64,000 nt of DNA, taken from contig NC_089495.1 of the NCBI RefSeq assembly GCF_036850765.1, positions 69,664,410-69,728,409 on the forward strand. Direction: 5' to 3'. Positions 1 to 12,092 of the stretch are shown here, in pieces. A program made the position numbers and the translations under genes. Under the pieces are notes generated by a model. The model did no database searches. It saw only the letters and a list, made by a program, of their open reading frames with translations, and was not told where the DNA came from. Source of the DNA: Saccopteryx bilineata. Lineage: Eukaryota; Chordata; Mammalia; Chiroptera; Emballonuridae. Position 1 is the first letter of the stretch; each line of letters begins with the position of its first letter.

Positions 1-759
1 TTATACACATGTTTAGTCTTCCTGCTACATGCACACACACACAACCACACACTGGCTTTTACTGTTTCAAGTGGAAAAGTCTGTCAAGGTATCAGGTAGA
101 CTTTACTGCCTAAGAGAGAAATGACAGAGGATGTCCAGACCATCACTCCTGCTCCTTCACTCAAAGTCTCTGTCATTAAATATATAGGACCAGTTGTTTA
201 CCTCTCATATATAGCTATATCATTTAATTTCACACATTACCTTTATCAAAATGTTTAAGTAAACAATAAAAAGGTAATTCACCATAATTTTCCAGGTAAT
301 TTCTTCATTTGTATTTTAAGTGAATATGTTGCCTAAAGATGTCTGATTACATGACTTAGTTGTCCATACATCTTTCACTATTACCATCAAATGCAGAATG
401 CAACCACTATTCCTTAACTACACATTAAAAGAATCTCAAAAATGTCCCCAATTGACCATTCTATAGTTCTCCGAAAACCTTTCCCTCGATTTAGGTAACT
501 CTGCATATGAGTCGGTCTACTACCCAGAGCAGAGTCTATTACATTGTGAAAATTCTCATCACCTTCTTGTTTTGTTGCCTGTGATACGAGATATTATATA
601 CCTGCATTGGTCTTTATTTTTATATCCACCTATCAAAATCGTACTTACTCTTGATGTCTCAATAGCTATGTATAATAGCATCCTCATCTATGTTACCAAA
701 ACATTTTTCAAAACCCTTTCAAAATAATCTCATAATTCACATTGTAATCATAGTTCTAT
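1..759. other. AT-rich sequence, no gene seen
   Basis: No open frame of note, tRNA-like fold or recognisable repeat is visible. It contains short CA-rich runs near the left edge and ordinary AT-rich unique-looking sequence. Confidence 0.5.
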
Positions 760-890
760 ATGCCTATCTGTCTCCCTAAACCATGTGATTTCTAAGGACA
801 AAGACCATGCTTTGATCATATTGGATACTCCCTAGGACTTTACTCATTGTATTTTTTAATACATAGATAAATATTGAACTCAATTATATT
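760..890 (+). repeat. Possible L2 3'-end relic
   Basis: The stretch follows the order of an L2 3' end: a 'ctaaggacaaagaccatg' segment resembling the conserved 'gagggcagggaccatgtc' block, then a segment resembling 'agtaggtgctcaataaatatt' at about 865-880. Divergence is high and no boundaries can be set, so this is tentative. Confidence 0.35.
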
Positions 891-1604
891 TTCCTTTCTG
901 TTTCTTTTAAACTGCAGAACCATAAGTGCAGATTCCTAAATTTATCCATGTCAGACATTGGAATTATTTTCCACTGAGACTTAAACTTAATCAAATCAAA
1001 TCAAATAAAGTAAAACAAATAAAATAAAAAGCACATAGGACACTAACAAAACAACAAGGGGATTTTTATGAGTGGAAGGATTTAGGCTGAAAGGAAGGAA
1101 TCTCTATGGGCCTCTCAGAACTATGCAGCTGTACTGTTGGCTGAGGTCTGTAGTTTAAGAGATATTTTTTAAGTCTGTTGTTGTTATTAATTTGAGGAGA
1201 AGAGGTCTCTGTAGAGGAAAAAAATCCAGGATTTTTTGTTTCCTTTTCCATCACTCACAGTCACTGTAATGTCAACACCATTTAGGTCAAATTTCAGGCA
1301 TTCAAAATGCTCAGTTTCGTCCAGCTGCAAGAACTAAAAGTCTTCTAGAGCACTGTAGCCTGACCAATAAAATATGTCTGAGGGTGTTAGTAACAATTAA
1401 CAGGTGTGTACCTTCCACAGAAAGCTTTCATATGACTTGAAATGTAGTATACTGGGGTTTCAAAAGATTACATATAAGCAATTATGTATCTGTTTTTACT
1501 AATGAGTTTCAAAGAATTGGGAGCTATTCCATCATGTATTTTACACCATAAAATATATATATTAGAAAAGAGTGCCTAAACTCTCATCAAAGACTATGCT
1601 CCTT
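891..1604. other. Unassigned AT-rich interval
   Basis: Nothing recognisable. A 62-codon open frame on the minus strand (1066-1254) has no family resemblance and no supporting signals, and is treated as chance. Confidence 0.45.
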
Positions 1605-1795
1605 GGATAAAATCATGGGCTCTGCTGCCCAACAGCCTGTCCCTGAATCTCTTTTCTTCCATTACCAGGAAAGTTAAAATCCTTTTCAAGGTACTTAATC
1701 TATCTAACTTCTTGTTTCATCATATATAAAGTGGAGAAAAAAAGTACAACTGGTGATTTTATTGTGAAAATTCAACTTGGTAACACATATCAATT
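1605..1795 (+). repeat. MIR SINE, diverged
   Basis: An 'atgggctctg' segment is followed by a tract resembling the MIR core (leave-off 'tacttaatctatctaacttcttgtttcatcatatataaagtgg', compare MIR 'ttacttaacctctctgtgcctcagtttcctcatctgtaaaatgg'). The order matches MIR in sense. Ends are approximate. Confidence 0.5.
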
Positions 1796-1849
1796 CTAGT
1801 CCAAGATGAACAATCATTAAATGTCTGCAATCATTTTTTAAAAATTATT

Positions 1850-2415
1850 TTATTATTATTAAACCATACACAGCCTTCTGTCCTTCCTCCTCATATCTTT
1901 TCTGCTGTCTTTATCTTCATCATGCTCTTAGTAGCTTATTCATTTGCTCTTTTTCCTGGCTAGAAGCCACATCTTTCCTTTCCAGTCTGCCAAAATCCAC
2001 ACAATTAATCAGGTCAATAATAAACTTACTACCTGCCTACATTTCCCTCCTCTTTCTTCCTCTGCTGTTTCCACTTTACCAATCACTTCATCTCAATAAC
2101 CTCTGTTGCCCAATTTCTCTTCCCTTATTTGTAAACTGAAGCAAGTCACTAAACAATAATGACCGAGTCAACTGATCTCAGCTGGGCTCTCATTGTATCT
2201 CAGCAATTCTTTTATTTATCACTTGTTGACTCCCTATTGCATTCCTTACTGCAGCTGTTCCAAATGTTTCCACTCTGCTCAAATCCCTAATCCCAGCCCT
2301 CCTCCTTCCCCTCTTAGCACATAACCTCACCTCCTACTGAGAAAATTGAAACCATCCCAACCTGAGTTTACACAATTGCCCTCCTCTTCCATGCCAAAAG
2401 TCTGTGCATCTCACC
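1850..2415 (+). repeat. Possible L2/CR1-clade LINE ORF2 fragment
   Basis: Around 2315-2355 the plus strand reads roughly LAHNLTSY-stop-ENxNH, which resembles the 'LADxFASYFTEKIExIR' linker between the endonuclease and reverse transcriptase domains of L2/CR1-type LINEs. The upstream pyrimidine-rich sequence is consistent with this but not diagnostic. Stops and frame changes make it non-coding. Confidence 0.3.
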
Positions 2416-2479
2416 CTTATTGCTTTTGCATTGACTTGAAATGAGTTCATTTGCGGGGAAAGAACATCATGCTCTGGTG

Positions 2480-2690
2480 GAGTACTTTGGGTTTGGAGAA
2501 AGATAAAGTTAGATATTCAGTGTTGACATGGTAGGACCTTGACAAATCTTCCAATTTTACAGCCTCAATGTTATCATCTCTAAAACAGAGGTGAACTATC
2601 TCCCTTATAAGGAAGCAAAGAATAATTAGCAGATTTTGGCAAGTAGTAAACATTTAACAAATTACTGCTGTTATTATTTTAAAACCCAAA
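2480..2690 (+). repeat. MIR SINE, diverged
   Basis: Contains in order a decayed 'accttgacaaatcttccaattttacagcctcaatgttatcatctctaaa' MIR core and a right part ending in 'agtagtaaacatttaacaaatt', matching the MIR 'agtaagcgctcaataaatg' end, then 'ctgttattatt'. Orientation is sense. Confidence 0.6.
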
Positions 2691-3566
2691 GCTCTTTTCT
2701 ATTCAATTTATTGAGGTGACAGTGGTTCACAAAACCATATAGGTTTCAATTGTACAACTCAACGAAACATCATCTGTACACTGCGTAGTGCCTGTCCTTG
2801 TGTCACTACAATGCTATTTGGATTACTACATCCTTGTAGTATAGTTTGATATCAGGTAGTGTGATTCTCCCAACTTAGTTCTTCTTTCTCAAGACTGAGG
2901 CTATTTGGGGTCCGTTTTGGTTCCCTATAAATTTTGGAAATATTTGTTTTAGTTCTTTGAAATATGTCATTAGTATTTTTATAGGAATTGCATTGGGTAG
3001 TATAGACATATTAATCATATTTCTTCCTATCCATGAACACAGTATTTGCTTCCATTTATGTTGTCTTCCTCAATATTTTTTTTCAGCATCTTATAATTTT
3101 CTGAGTACAGGTCTTTTACTTTTTTGGTTGAATTTACTTCTGTGTAACTTCTTTGTGTGTGTGTGACAATAGTAAATGAGATTGTTCTCTTATTTTCTCT
3201 CTCTGATAGTGCACTATTAGTGTATAAAAATGCCACTGATTTCTAAATATTAATTTTGTATCCTGCTACTTTGATGAATTCATTTTTAAAAGCTAATAGA
3301 TTTTTGGTGGAATCTTTAGGGTTTTCTAAACACAGTAACATGTCATCTGTGAATAATGACAGTTTTACTTCCTCCTTTCCAATTGGGATGCTTTTTTTAT
3401 TTTATTTTATTTTTCTCTGTTTACTGTGGCTAGGAATTCCAGTACTATGTTGAAAAAGAGTGGTGAAAACAGGCATCTCTATCTTTCTACTGATCTTAAG
3501 GAAAACGCTTTTAGGTTTTGCCCATTGAGTATGATATTGGCTGTGGGTTTGTCACATATAGCCTTT

Positions 3567-3967
3567 TTTTTTTTGACAGACACAGAAAAAGAGTCAGAGA
3601 CAGGGATAGATAGGGACAGATGCAGGAAGGGAGAGAGATGAGAAGCATTAATTTCTGTTGTGGCATCTTAGTTGTTTATTTGTCGCTTTCTCATATGTGC
3701 CTTGACTGGGAGTAGGGATGGCTACAGCAGAGCAAGTAACCCCTTGCTCAAGCCAGCGACCTTGGGCTCAAGCCAGTGGTCTTGGGCTTCAAGCCAGTGA
3801 CTGTTGGGCTCAAGTCAGTGACCATGGGGTCCTGTCTATGATTCCATGCTCAAGCCAGCAACCCCCATGTTGAGCCTGTGCTCAAGCTGTATGAGTCAGT
3901 AACCTCGGGGTTTCGAACCTGCATCCCAGTCCAACTTTTTATTCACTGCACCACTGCCTGGTCAGGT
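3567..3967 (-). mobile_element. tRNA-derived SINE, long CCTGACCAGG type
   Basis: The right edge is the reverse of a CCTGACCAGGC head, with a decayed B box (antisense of GGTTTCGAACC near 3910) and the 'caaggcacatatgag' block. It lies inside the antisense L1 ORF2, whose text resumes after it; flanks 'tagccttt' and 'taaccttt' look like the target duplication. The internal 'aagccagtg' motif is repeated several times (3750-3830), giving a longer body than its relatives. Confidence 0.85.
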
Positions 3968-4093
3968 TAACCTTTATTATGTTGAGGTATATTAATGATA
4001 CTCCAAATTTGCTGAGATTTTTTAAATACAAATGTATGCTATATTTTATCAAATATTTTTCTACATCTATTGATATGATCTTGTAATTATTTT

Positions 4094-4285
4094 AAGATTT
4101 TACTTATTAATTTTATTGAGAGAGGAAAGAGAGGAATGGGGAGCAAGAAGTATCAATTATAGTTGCTTCACTAGTTTGTTCATAGCTTATTTTATATACC
4201 TTGATCAGGCAAGCCCAGGGTTTCAAACCAGCAACCTCAGCGTTCCAAGTCAATGCTCTATACACTGTGCCATCACAGGCCAGGC
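4094..4285 (-). mobile_element. tRNA-derived SINE, short CCTGACCTG type
   Basis: Reverse-strand copy with antisense B box and 'gggcttgcctgatcaagg' block, ending at the antisense head 4280-4285. It interrupts the antisense L1 ORF2 with approximate flanking repeats rich in 'tattttt'. Confidence 0.8.
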
Positions 4286-5000
4286 TGACTGCTATTTTTA
4301 TTCTTCATTTTGTTTATGTGATGTATAACATTTATTGACTTGATAGTACCAGCCTTGCATCCCCAGAATAAATCCCACTTGAACATGGTATATGATCTTA
4401 TTTAATATATTGTTTTATCCAGTTTGCTAATATTTTGTTTAGGATTTTAGCATCTATATTTATTAGGAATATTGGCCTATAATTTTTTTCTTTGTAGTAT
4501 CTTTATATGATTTTAGAATTAGAATAATTCTGGCTTCATAAATAGATCTTGGGAGTCTTCTCTCCTCTTGAATTTTTTGGAATTGTTTGAGAAGAATAGT
4601 TGTTAGTTTTATGAATGTTTGAAAATTTGCCTGTGAAGCCATTGGGTCCAGGACTTTTGTTCGCTGTGAGTTCTTTGATTACTGCTTCAATTTCATTAGT
4701 GGTAACTGATCTGTTCAGACTTTCTGAATCAGTTTTGGAGGATTGTATGTTTCTAGGAATTTATTCATTTTGCCAGGTTATCCAATTTGTTGTTCATAGT
4801 ATTTTCCTACAATCCTTTGTATTTTTGTAATGCCAGTTCTTGTCTTTTATTTCTAGTTTTATTTATTTGGTTTCTCTATTTTTCTGGATGAATGTGGTTA
4901 AAAGTTTATCAATCTTGTTGATCTTTTCAAAGAACCATATCTTGTTTTCTGGCTTTATTTCTGTTCTGTATTATTACTGAGCAATATCATTAATTTGCAC

Positions 5001-5344
5001 ATATTCAATCATTAGATTCTCATCATGGATGATCATACTTAAGCAATTTTATTCTCTACAACATGATTTTCTTTTCTTTAATTTTCTTTCTTTCTTTAAA
5101 AAAAACAATATAAGACTACTTATATTTTAGTTTGGTATTCACCACTATGTCTTCCATTCCTCTTTTTAAGCTGTATATTTCTATTACTTCAACAATAAAT
5201 CACTATATCTGAAATCCTATCCAAATTAAAATTGAGTATAAACACAAAAATTGATCTTAGTTCATGGAAAGACATTTCTTTTTGTAGGTTCTTATTTCTA
5301 CTTAATAATTAATTTATATTCAAGTTACCTAAGCTTGAAATAGT
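5001..5344. other. Unassigned AT-rich interval
   Basis: Between the L1 fragment and the HAL1-like element. It may hold the 5' continuation of the L1 but I see no clear match. Confidence 0.4.
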
Positions 5345-7862
5345 TAAGGTATTGAAAGAGTTTCAGTCAAAATGGATGTGTAGGTACACGTGGTGCTCAA
5401 GTCCTCCCACAACCACATCAAATTACAACTAGACTACAAAACAACCAGCATTCAGGGCTGCATGAAGTCAGGATGCACAGAAGTCCTACCTCTAAGAATA
5501 TAGAGAAGAAGCCATATCAAGACTGGTATGAAGGGTAGAGATGTGATAGTCTGGTTTTATACCCATGTAAGATAAATAGAAATCAGGAGGAATATCTAGG
5601 CTGCAGATGTCTCCTTGAGAAGTGAGGGGCTCCAACCCCACACCAGGCCCCCCAGTCCAGGATTCCAGTGCCAGGAATATAAGTTCTCATAACTTCTGGC
5701 TGTAAACCTGTGAAGACTGTGACTGAGGGAGACAGAGGGTTGCTGGAGATTCAGGAATTCCTCTTAAAGGGCCCATGCATAGATGTACTTGGGATCATTC
5801 ACTCTGAATTCCACTGTGAGGGCACTAGGTACATATGGGGAAAGCCAGAGTTGTTTGGCATTAACACAAGCACTGGATGGGCATTTCTTTCCCAGACAGA
5901 AGCACTGGTAGAGGCCATTATTCCTTTTCTGAGCCCTACCCCCACAGGTTCAGCAGATAGGAGTCATGTCTAAGTCTCCATATCTGTGTCTCCATCAGCC
6001 TGGCCCATACTGTTCCCTCACCTTGTTGATTCCCTGAGACCCTGCCCCATTCAATTAGGCCCAACCAAAACCATTTTCAGTGTTTTTGTTTTGTTTTGTG
6101 TTTGTACTATTGACCAGTCTTGGCTTATGCTTTACACTTTCTTAAAATCTTTCATAAAGTAGCTTCCGGCCTCAGTGTGCCCCATACCTCTTGTTAAGTG
6201 GCCCCAAGCTCAGCACTAGTATTAGTCAGCCTCATTTTGCAGCTTGGCCTGTCCTGGACACTTCCAGTCCCAGCTCAAGTAGCAGCCATCTGAAGATCAC
6301 TTTATAGTTCACGTTGAGTGGCCCTGCACAAGACATAGGTGGAAGTTGACCTCGGCCTACATTTCCTGGGGAACACCAGAGCTACCTCCACAAGTAACAC
6401 ACTCTATAAGCAAAGTCAGTGGGCTCCAGAGCCCTGGTGAGATAAGTCCTTCTTCACAGAATTGGCTTATGCATGACTGATACTCCACAAAGGTTATAAC
6501 CAGTCCTTGCAGTAGATTGTACTAGAGGAAATCCCTTCCCATTGCTATGTCAATAACAATCAAATCTCAACTATAAGAAAAGTGTGTATAAAGCCTACCT
6601 GGGGGTTGCACTTAGAGTACCAGCTAAGGTGATCAAGAAGGCTATGCCAGTGAACCCTACACAATATCTACTATATATGGCTACTATATTGAGCTTGGGA
6701 AATATAGCAGCTCTACCTAATACATAAAAACCAACATGGAGAGGCTGCCAAGATTAGGAGACAAAGAAACATGTTCCAAATGAAAGAAGAGAACAAAATT
6801 CTGGAAAAATAACCAAATAAAATGGAGACAAGTAATCTTTCAGATGCAAAATTCAAAACACTGATTATAAGGATCCTTAATAATCTCAGTGAGAATTTCA
6901 ACAAGAGGAAACTAAAAAATGGAATTAGAAAACATAACACAGAAGTAGTAAGAAATGAACAACAGGGTATCAGTGGTGGAGTGGATAAGCAGAGGATAAA
7001 ATCAGAGAGATGGAAGATAAGAAAGAAGAAAATGCCCAATAAAAACAGTATTTAGGAAAAAGAAGTAAAAAAAATGAGGCTAGTATAAGGAGCATTTGGG
7101 ACAACTCCAAGCATACCTACCAACTTTCATATCATGAGGGTGCTAGAAGGAGAAAAGAGAGAACAGGGAAAATCTATGTGAAAAAAATAATAGCAGAAAA
7201 GTTTCTTAACCTGGTGAAGAAAATAGAAACACAAGTCCAAGAAATGCAGAGAGTCCAAAACAAGATAAACCCAAAGAAGCACACACCAAGACACATCATA
7301 ATTAAAATACCAAAAGTTAAAGGCAAAGAGAATCTTAACTGCAGCAGGAGAAAAGCAGTTAGTTACCAACAAGGGAGTTACCATAAGACTGTCAGCTGAT
7401 TTCTCAGCAGAAACACTTTAGGCCAGAGAGATTGGCAAGAAATATTCAAAGAAAGGACCTGCAACCAAGATTATTCTACCTAGCAAAACTATCATTTAGA
7501 AGCAAAGAACAGATAAAGAGTTACCCAGACCAAAAAAAAAAAGCTAAAAATGTTTATTACCAACAAACCAGTGTTATAAAAAATGTTAAAGGATTTTTAA
7601 AATGAGAGGGGGTTAAAGGGATGGATAAAAAGGTAAAGGGAATTGAAGGACAAATTAATAGTTACAACATAGTCATGGGGATGTAAATACAGTATAGGAA
7701 ACATAATCAATAATATTGTGATAATAATGTATGGTGGCAGATGGGACTAGATTTATCAGGTAATAACATAGTAAGTTATATAATGTCTAATCACTGGGTT
7801 ATATACCTAAAAATAATATAACATTATATGTCAACTCTAATTGAAAAATTAAAAAAATATAT
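5345..7862 (+). mobile_element. HAL1-like (half-L1) element, near full length
   Basis: The left part (5360-5480) resembles an L1/HAL1 5' UTR ('aaaatggatgtgtaggtaca', 'cctcccacaaccacatcaaa', 'acaactagactacaaaacaa'). An ORF1 region follows at about 6700-7560 and then, with no ORF2, a typical L1 3' UTR (7600-7862) ending in 'atgtcaactctaattgaaaaatt'. Broken ORF1 reading frames are open at 6822-7055 and 7178-7399. The second reads like the ORF1p C-terminal domain (NLVKKIETQVQEMQRVQNK..., then PKKHTPRHIIIKIPKVKGKE). HAL1 elements are known as L1 relatives that lost ORF2, and the order 5' UTR - ORF1 - 3' UTR fits. Stops and frameshifts make it non-coding. Confidence 0.8.
6713..7560 (+). pseudogene. 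HAL1/L1 ORF1p remnant
   Basis: ORF1p is the RNA-binding trimeric coiled-coil protein of L1-type elements. A charged, coiled-coil-like part (77 codons from 6822, rich in N, K, E) is followed after a frame break by the conserved C-terminal part (from 7178), including the TPRHIIIK stretch and, after another break, an antisense-free match to the '...SADFSAETL(Q)ARRDWQEIFK' region at about 7390-7450. At least two frameshifts or stops separate the pieces, so no product is expected. Confidence 0.75.
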
Positions 7863-7894
7863 TTTAAGTAAAAAAAAGATATTAAATCAGCAAG

Positions 7895-8370
7895 AAATAT
7901 TTATTGATCCATACTCTGTAATAAATCTTGGTATATAGCTGTGAGCAAGAGAGTTGTTCCTGAAATCTTAGAAATTAGGAGTCTAATATGAAGGTACACA
8001 TGAGCAATTAATATGAGTATTATTAATATCACAAAGGGAGAGTACGAGATGTAATAGAAATTTATACAGTGATGCAATTTAATTAGTCTGAAGAGCTAAT
8101 AAAAAACATTGTCACTGAAAGTTACCTGATGTTTTGCATGGGAAGCAGAGGAAGTTGAAGAACAAGCAGAGAGAAGAGTTATGCATTGGCGTCCCAGTAT
8201 GAAGACAAATATGAGGGACTAATTCACCAGGGGAGAATGGTTTAAAATAAAGTAAGCAGAAGTGTGATCTTACAGAGTGTCTAAGCCTTGTTAGGTTTTG
8301 GCAATTTATCCTAAAAAGCAAGAGAAACCATTGAGACCTTTAGGTGATGAAGTGAAAAGATTGTTTTTAT
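7895..8370 (+). repeat. Ancient mammalian repeat, family not assigned (copy 1)
   Basis: Starts with 'caagaaatatttattgatcc', passes 'gctgtgagcaagagagttgttcctgaaatcttag' and 'ctaatatgaag', and ends near 'aaaccattgagacctttaggtgatgaagtgaaaagattg'. The same order of motifs recurs at 35690-36130 and 51000-51480. I know this pattern as a common dispersed mammalian repeat but cannot name it with confidence. The right end is cut by the antisense L1. Confidence 0.5.
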
Positions 8371-8875
8371 TGTTAAAGTTTTTCTCCAGCTCTATTCGGA
8401 TATAATTGACATAGTATTTTTTAAGTTGAAGGCATACAATATGTTGATCTGAATACACTTATGTATTGTAACATAATTACAACCTTGGTGTTAGCTGACA
8501 CCTTCATCACATTACATAAGTATAATTTCTTTTCTGTGGTAAAAACATTTAACATCTACTCTCTTAAAAAAATTTTAGGTATATAATACAGTACTGTTAA
8601 GTATAGCCATGACGTTATACAGTAAATTTCCAGAATATGTTCATCTTATAACTGGAGATTTGTACCTTTTCCTCCAACTTTCCACCTCTCAGTAACCACC
8701 TTCTACTCTCTATTTCTATGAGTTTGGCATTTTTAGACTCCACATATAAATAATAACATGTAGTATTTATCTTTCTATACTTGACTTATTTCACTTAGCA
8801 TAATGCCATCAAGATTTATTCATGTTGTCATTAAAGTCAGGATTTCCTTCTTTCTCCTGCGTGAATAATATTCAT

Positions 8876-8913
8876 GTGTGCGTGTGTGTGTGTGTGCATG
8901 TGTGTGTGTGTGT
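8876..8913 (+). repeat. (GT)n microsatellite
   Basis: A run of about 19 GT units with a few interruptions lies inside the antisense L1 3' region. Confidence 0.9.
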
Positions 8914-9895
8914 AATCTTCTTTATGTTTTACCTATTCACAGATACTTAGGATGTTTTCATATTTTGGCTATTATAATCAATGCTGCAATAAACATTGGA
9001 GTGCAGCTATCTCTCCAAATAGATAGGTTTTATTTCCTTTGGATATATTCCCAGAAGCAGCTTTCCTGGATCACATTATAGTTCTATTTTTAAAGTTTTG
9101 AGGGCACTTCATGCATTCACTTCTACATTTTTAATAACCTTTACAGTGCATTGTTATTATGTTTGCATTTGTCATTCAACATCTTTAAACTGAACGATAT
9201 TCATTCTCTTGTCCATAGCACTTATCTCTTGCTTTTTTGCTGATAGCCATTCTAACAAGTGTGTTGTCCAATGTTGTTGTAATTTAGATTTGTTTTTCTT
9301 GATGATTACTGATGTTGAGCACCTTTTCAAGTAACTGTTAGCCATTTGTATTTCTTCTTTAAAAAAATGTTTACTCAGGACCTCTGCCCATTTTAAAATC
9401 CGATTGTTTATTATTGAGTAATGTGAGTTCTTTATATATTTTGGATATTAAGCCTTTATCAGACATGTGATTTGCAAATATTTCCTCCCATTCTGTAAGT
9501 TAACTTTCTTTTATTTATAGTTTCTTGTGCTGTGCAGAAACATTTTGGTTTAGTAAAGATTCACTCATTAATTTTTGTTTTTGGTGCTTGTGTTTTTCAT
9601 GTCAACTCAAAAAAAAATTACTGTCAAGACAAATCAAGGAGCTTTTACCCTATATTTTCTTCTAGTTTTATGGTTTCAGGTCTTATAGTTAAATCTTTAA
9701 CCCATTCTGAATTTATTTTTGTGAGTGATGTAAGATAGTGGTTCAGTTTCATTTTTCCATATATAGCATCCAGTTTTCCCAACACTATTTTACTGAAAAG
9801 ACTATTCTGTCCCCATTGAATATTCTTGGCTCCCTTATTGAATATTAGTTGATTGTATGCATGAGCTTCTTCCTGGACTCTCTTTTCTGTTCCAT

Positions 9896-9932
<37 letters not shown>

Positions 9933-9933
9933 G
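9896..9933 (+). repeat. (GT)n(AT)n microsatellite
   Basis: About eleven GT units are followed directly by about seven TA units, in old L1 sequence. Confidence 0.9.
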
Positions 9934-10124
9934 TCATATAGATGTTTGTATGTTTACATGGCATGCTTTACGCCAGTACCAAGCAATTTTGATTACTGTA
10001 GCCTTGTAATATAGTTTAGTATCAGAAAATACATAATTCTTTGAATTTTGTTCTCTGTCTGGATTGTTATTTGGAGTCTTTTGTGGTTCCATACAAATTT
10101 TAGGACTATTTTTAAAAAATATTT

Positions 10125-10340
10125 TTATTGAAGTAATTGGGGTTATATTGGTTAATAAAATTATATAGGTGTCAAGTATACAGTTTTATAATACATCATC
10201 TGTATGTTATATTGTGTGTTCATTATCCAAAATCAAGTCTTTTTTGTCACCATTTATCCCCCATTCACCTTTCTCTACTGGCCTCCATCCCTCTTTCCTT
10301 CTGGTCATCACCATACTGCTGTCTGTGTCTCATAGATAAG
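10125..10340 (-). mobile_element. L1 3' end, antisense, inserted in older L1
   Basis: The reverse of a typical 3' end is visible ('ggttaataaaattatatagg', 'cagttttataatacatcatc', 'caccatttatcccccattc', 'ccatactgctgtctgtgtct'). The older L1 breaks off at about 10120 and resumes near 10435. Confidence 0.7.
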
Positions 10341-10425
10341 GAGACTAGTCTTACAGCTGTCAGGCAGGAAGGAGGTTTGGGGGTCTGGGTAAAATAGGTA
10401 AATTAATTAAGAAATAAAAACCTTA
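10341..10425 (+). mobile_element. Short sense L1 segment beside an antisense tail
   Basis: 'cagctgtcaggcaggaagga' followed by 'ggtctgggtaaaataggtaa' and 'taattaagaaataaaaacct' matches the sense 3' UTR (compare 55380-55450). It abuts the antisense tail, which fits a twin-primed, 5'-inverted L1 insertion, though two separate events cannot be excluded. Confidence 0.5.
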
Positions 10426-11685
10426 TAAACAGGATTGTTTTTCTTTTTATTCCTGTGAAAAGTGCCACTGGAATTTTAATAGGGATTGCATTGAATCTGA
10501 ACTGGTAATTATCTTTGTTCCTCTAAACATAATACATGTTTGTGTATTTTGCTCTGGGTACTTCTAAGATTTTTTTTTCAGCCCTGGTTTGTGTAAATTT
10601 AATCATGTTCTACCTTGATACAGTAGATACATATTTTACTTGTGTTCAGAGTTAGTTGACAATTTTGGAATTATAGTTCAATCAATTTGGAAATTTTCAC
10701 GTTTATTTTTTCAAATATTTTTTCTGCCACTCCTCTTCCTTTGCCTCAACCAACCTTCATCTCTAATTGCAGTTATAATTAGATTTTTTTGAAGTTATCC
10801 CAAAGTTCACTGATGTTCTGTTTATTTTTTAAATTATATATTTCTCTATGTGCTCCATTTTGCATAATTTCTGTTGCTATATCTTCAACTGCACTAATCA
10901 CTTCTCCTTCAATGAATGGTCTGCTGTTAATAATATCCAATGCATTTTATTTATCTCAGATATTATAGTTTTTACCTCTACAAGTTTACTATATTTTGAT
11001 ATCTTTTCTATTACTGCTTAACATATTCATTTTTATTAGCTTTTTGAACATATGGAATACTGTTATAATAACTATTTTAATGCTTTTGTCTGCCGATTCT
11101 AACATCTAGGTTAGTTTCAATTGATTTCATTTTCTCCTCATCATGGGTTACATTTTTCTGCTTGTTTGCCTGCCTAATAATTTTTTATTGCATATCAGAC
11201 ATTGTTAATTTTACTGTATTGGGTGCTGGGTATTTCTGCAATCCTATATGCTTTGAGCACAACTTTTGTTCTAGGACACATTTATGTTACTGAAAAATAA
11301 TTTGATAATTTGAGTCTATTTGAGTCTATTTAAGATTTGTTAGATGGGTCTGAAGTAGTGCTCAGCAGACATTGGTTAATTATTCTCCACTACTGGGACA
11401 AGATTTTTCTGAGTACACTACCAAATGTTCAATGAATTATGAGGGTTTTCAGTTTGGTTGAAGGAAAAAGTTCTTATTCCCAGCCCTGGATGAGCTCAAA
11501 TTACTCTGTTCTAATCCTTTCAGGGGGTTTATTTCCAAGCCTCAGGTAGTTTTCCACATGCTCGCACTGATCAGTACTCTGATGAACACTGGAGGGGTTG
11601 CTCTGTAGCTCTCCAGAGTTCTTTCTCTGTGTAGCTGTTATCTCAATACTGTCTTGTGATCTCTAGCTACCTTTTTTCTCCCTGA

Positions 11686-11686
11686 G

Positions 11687-11776
<90 letters not shown>

Positions 11777-12092
11777 TTTTTTGTAACACAGACAGAGACA
11801 TAGAGAGGGAGACAGATAGGGACAGACAGACAGGAAGGGAGAGAGGTGAGAAGCACCAATTCTTCCTTGTGGCACCTTAGTTGTTCATTAATTGCTTTCT
11901 CATATGTGCCTTGACTGGGGGTCTACAGCAGAGCGAGTGACCCCTTGCTCAAGCTAGCAGCCTTAGATTCAAGCTGGTGAGCTGTGCTCAAACTAGATGA
12001 GCCTGCACTCAAGCTAGCGACCTCGGAGTTTTGAATCTGGGTCCTCTGCGTCCGAGTCCAACCTCTATCCTTTGCGCCACCACCTGGTCAGG
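11686..12092 (-). mobile_element. tRNA-derived SINE, long CCTGACCAGG type
   Basis: Head on the right (antisense 'cacctggtcagg'), antisense tRNA-like boxes at about 12000-12070, the 'catatgtgccttgactgg' block, and a long GAAA tail. 'ctccctga' occurs at both edges (11678-11685 and 12093-12100), giving an 8-bp-plus target duplication. It is inserted in the old L1 5' UTR. Confidence 0.9.
11690..11777 (+). repeat. (TTTC)n microsatellite (SINE tail)
   Basis: About twenty CTTT units with one deletion. On the minus strand this is the (GAAA)n tail of the adjacent SINE. Confidence 0.95.

Larger units (their letters stand above)
2700..5000 (-). mobile_element. Antisense L1 ORF2/3' fragment, interrupted
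   Basis: This is a non-functional LINE-1 piece in reverse. About 2705-2800 matches the 3'-terminal sequence also seen at 10125, then the sequence jumps into ORF2. The reverse strand at 3027-3236 reads FLYTNSALSEREN...TISFTIVT...[19 protein letters not shown], matching the part of L1 ORF2p around 'FLYTNN...VKDLYxENYKTLLKEI'. At 4610-4700 the antisense of the 'TGEFYQTF' region is visible, and 4900-4950 continues the reverse transcriptase region. Two SINEs (3567-3967 and 4094-4285) interrupt it. The 3' end and the ORF2 part may be one internally deleted copy or two copies. Confidence 0.85.

Noticed and set aside
5710..5973. 87-codon forward frame
   Set aside because: It lies in the 5' part of the HAL1-like element and shows no family resemblance.
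11638..11875. Reverse frames with KERKKE repeats
   Set aside because: Translation of the CTTT microsatellite.
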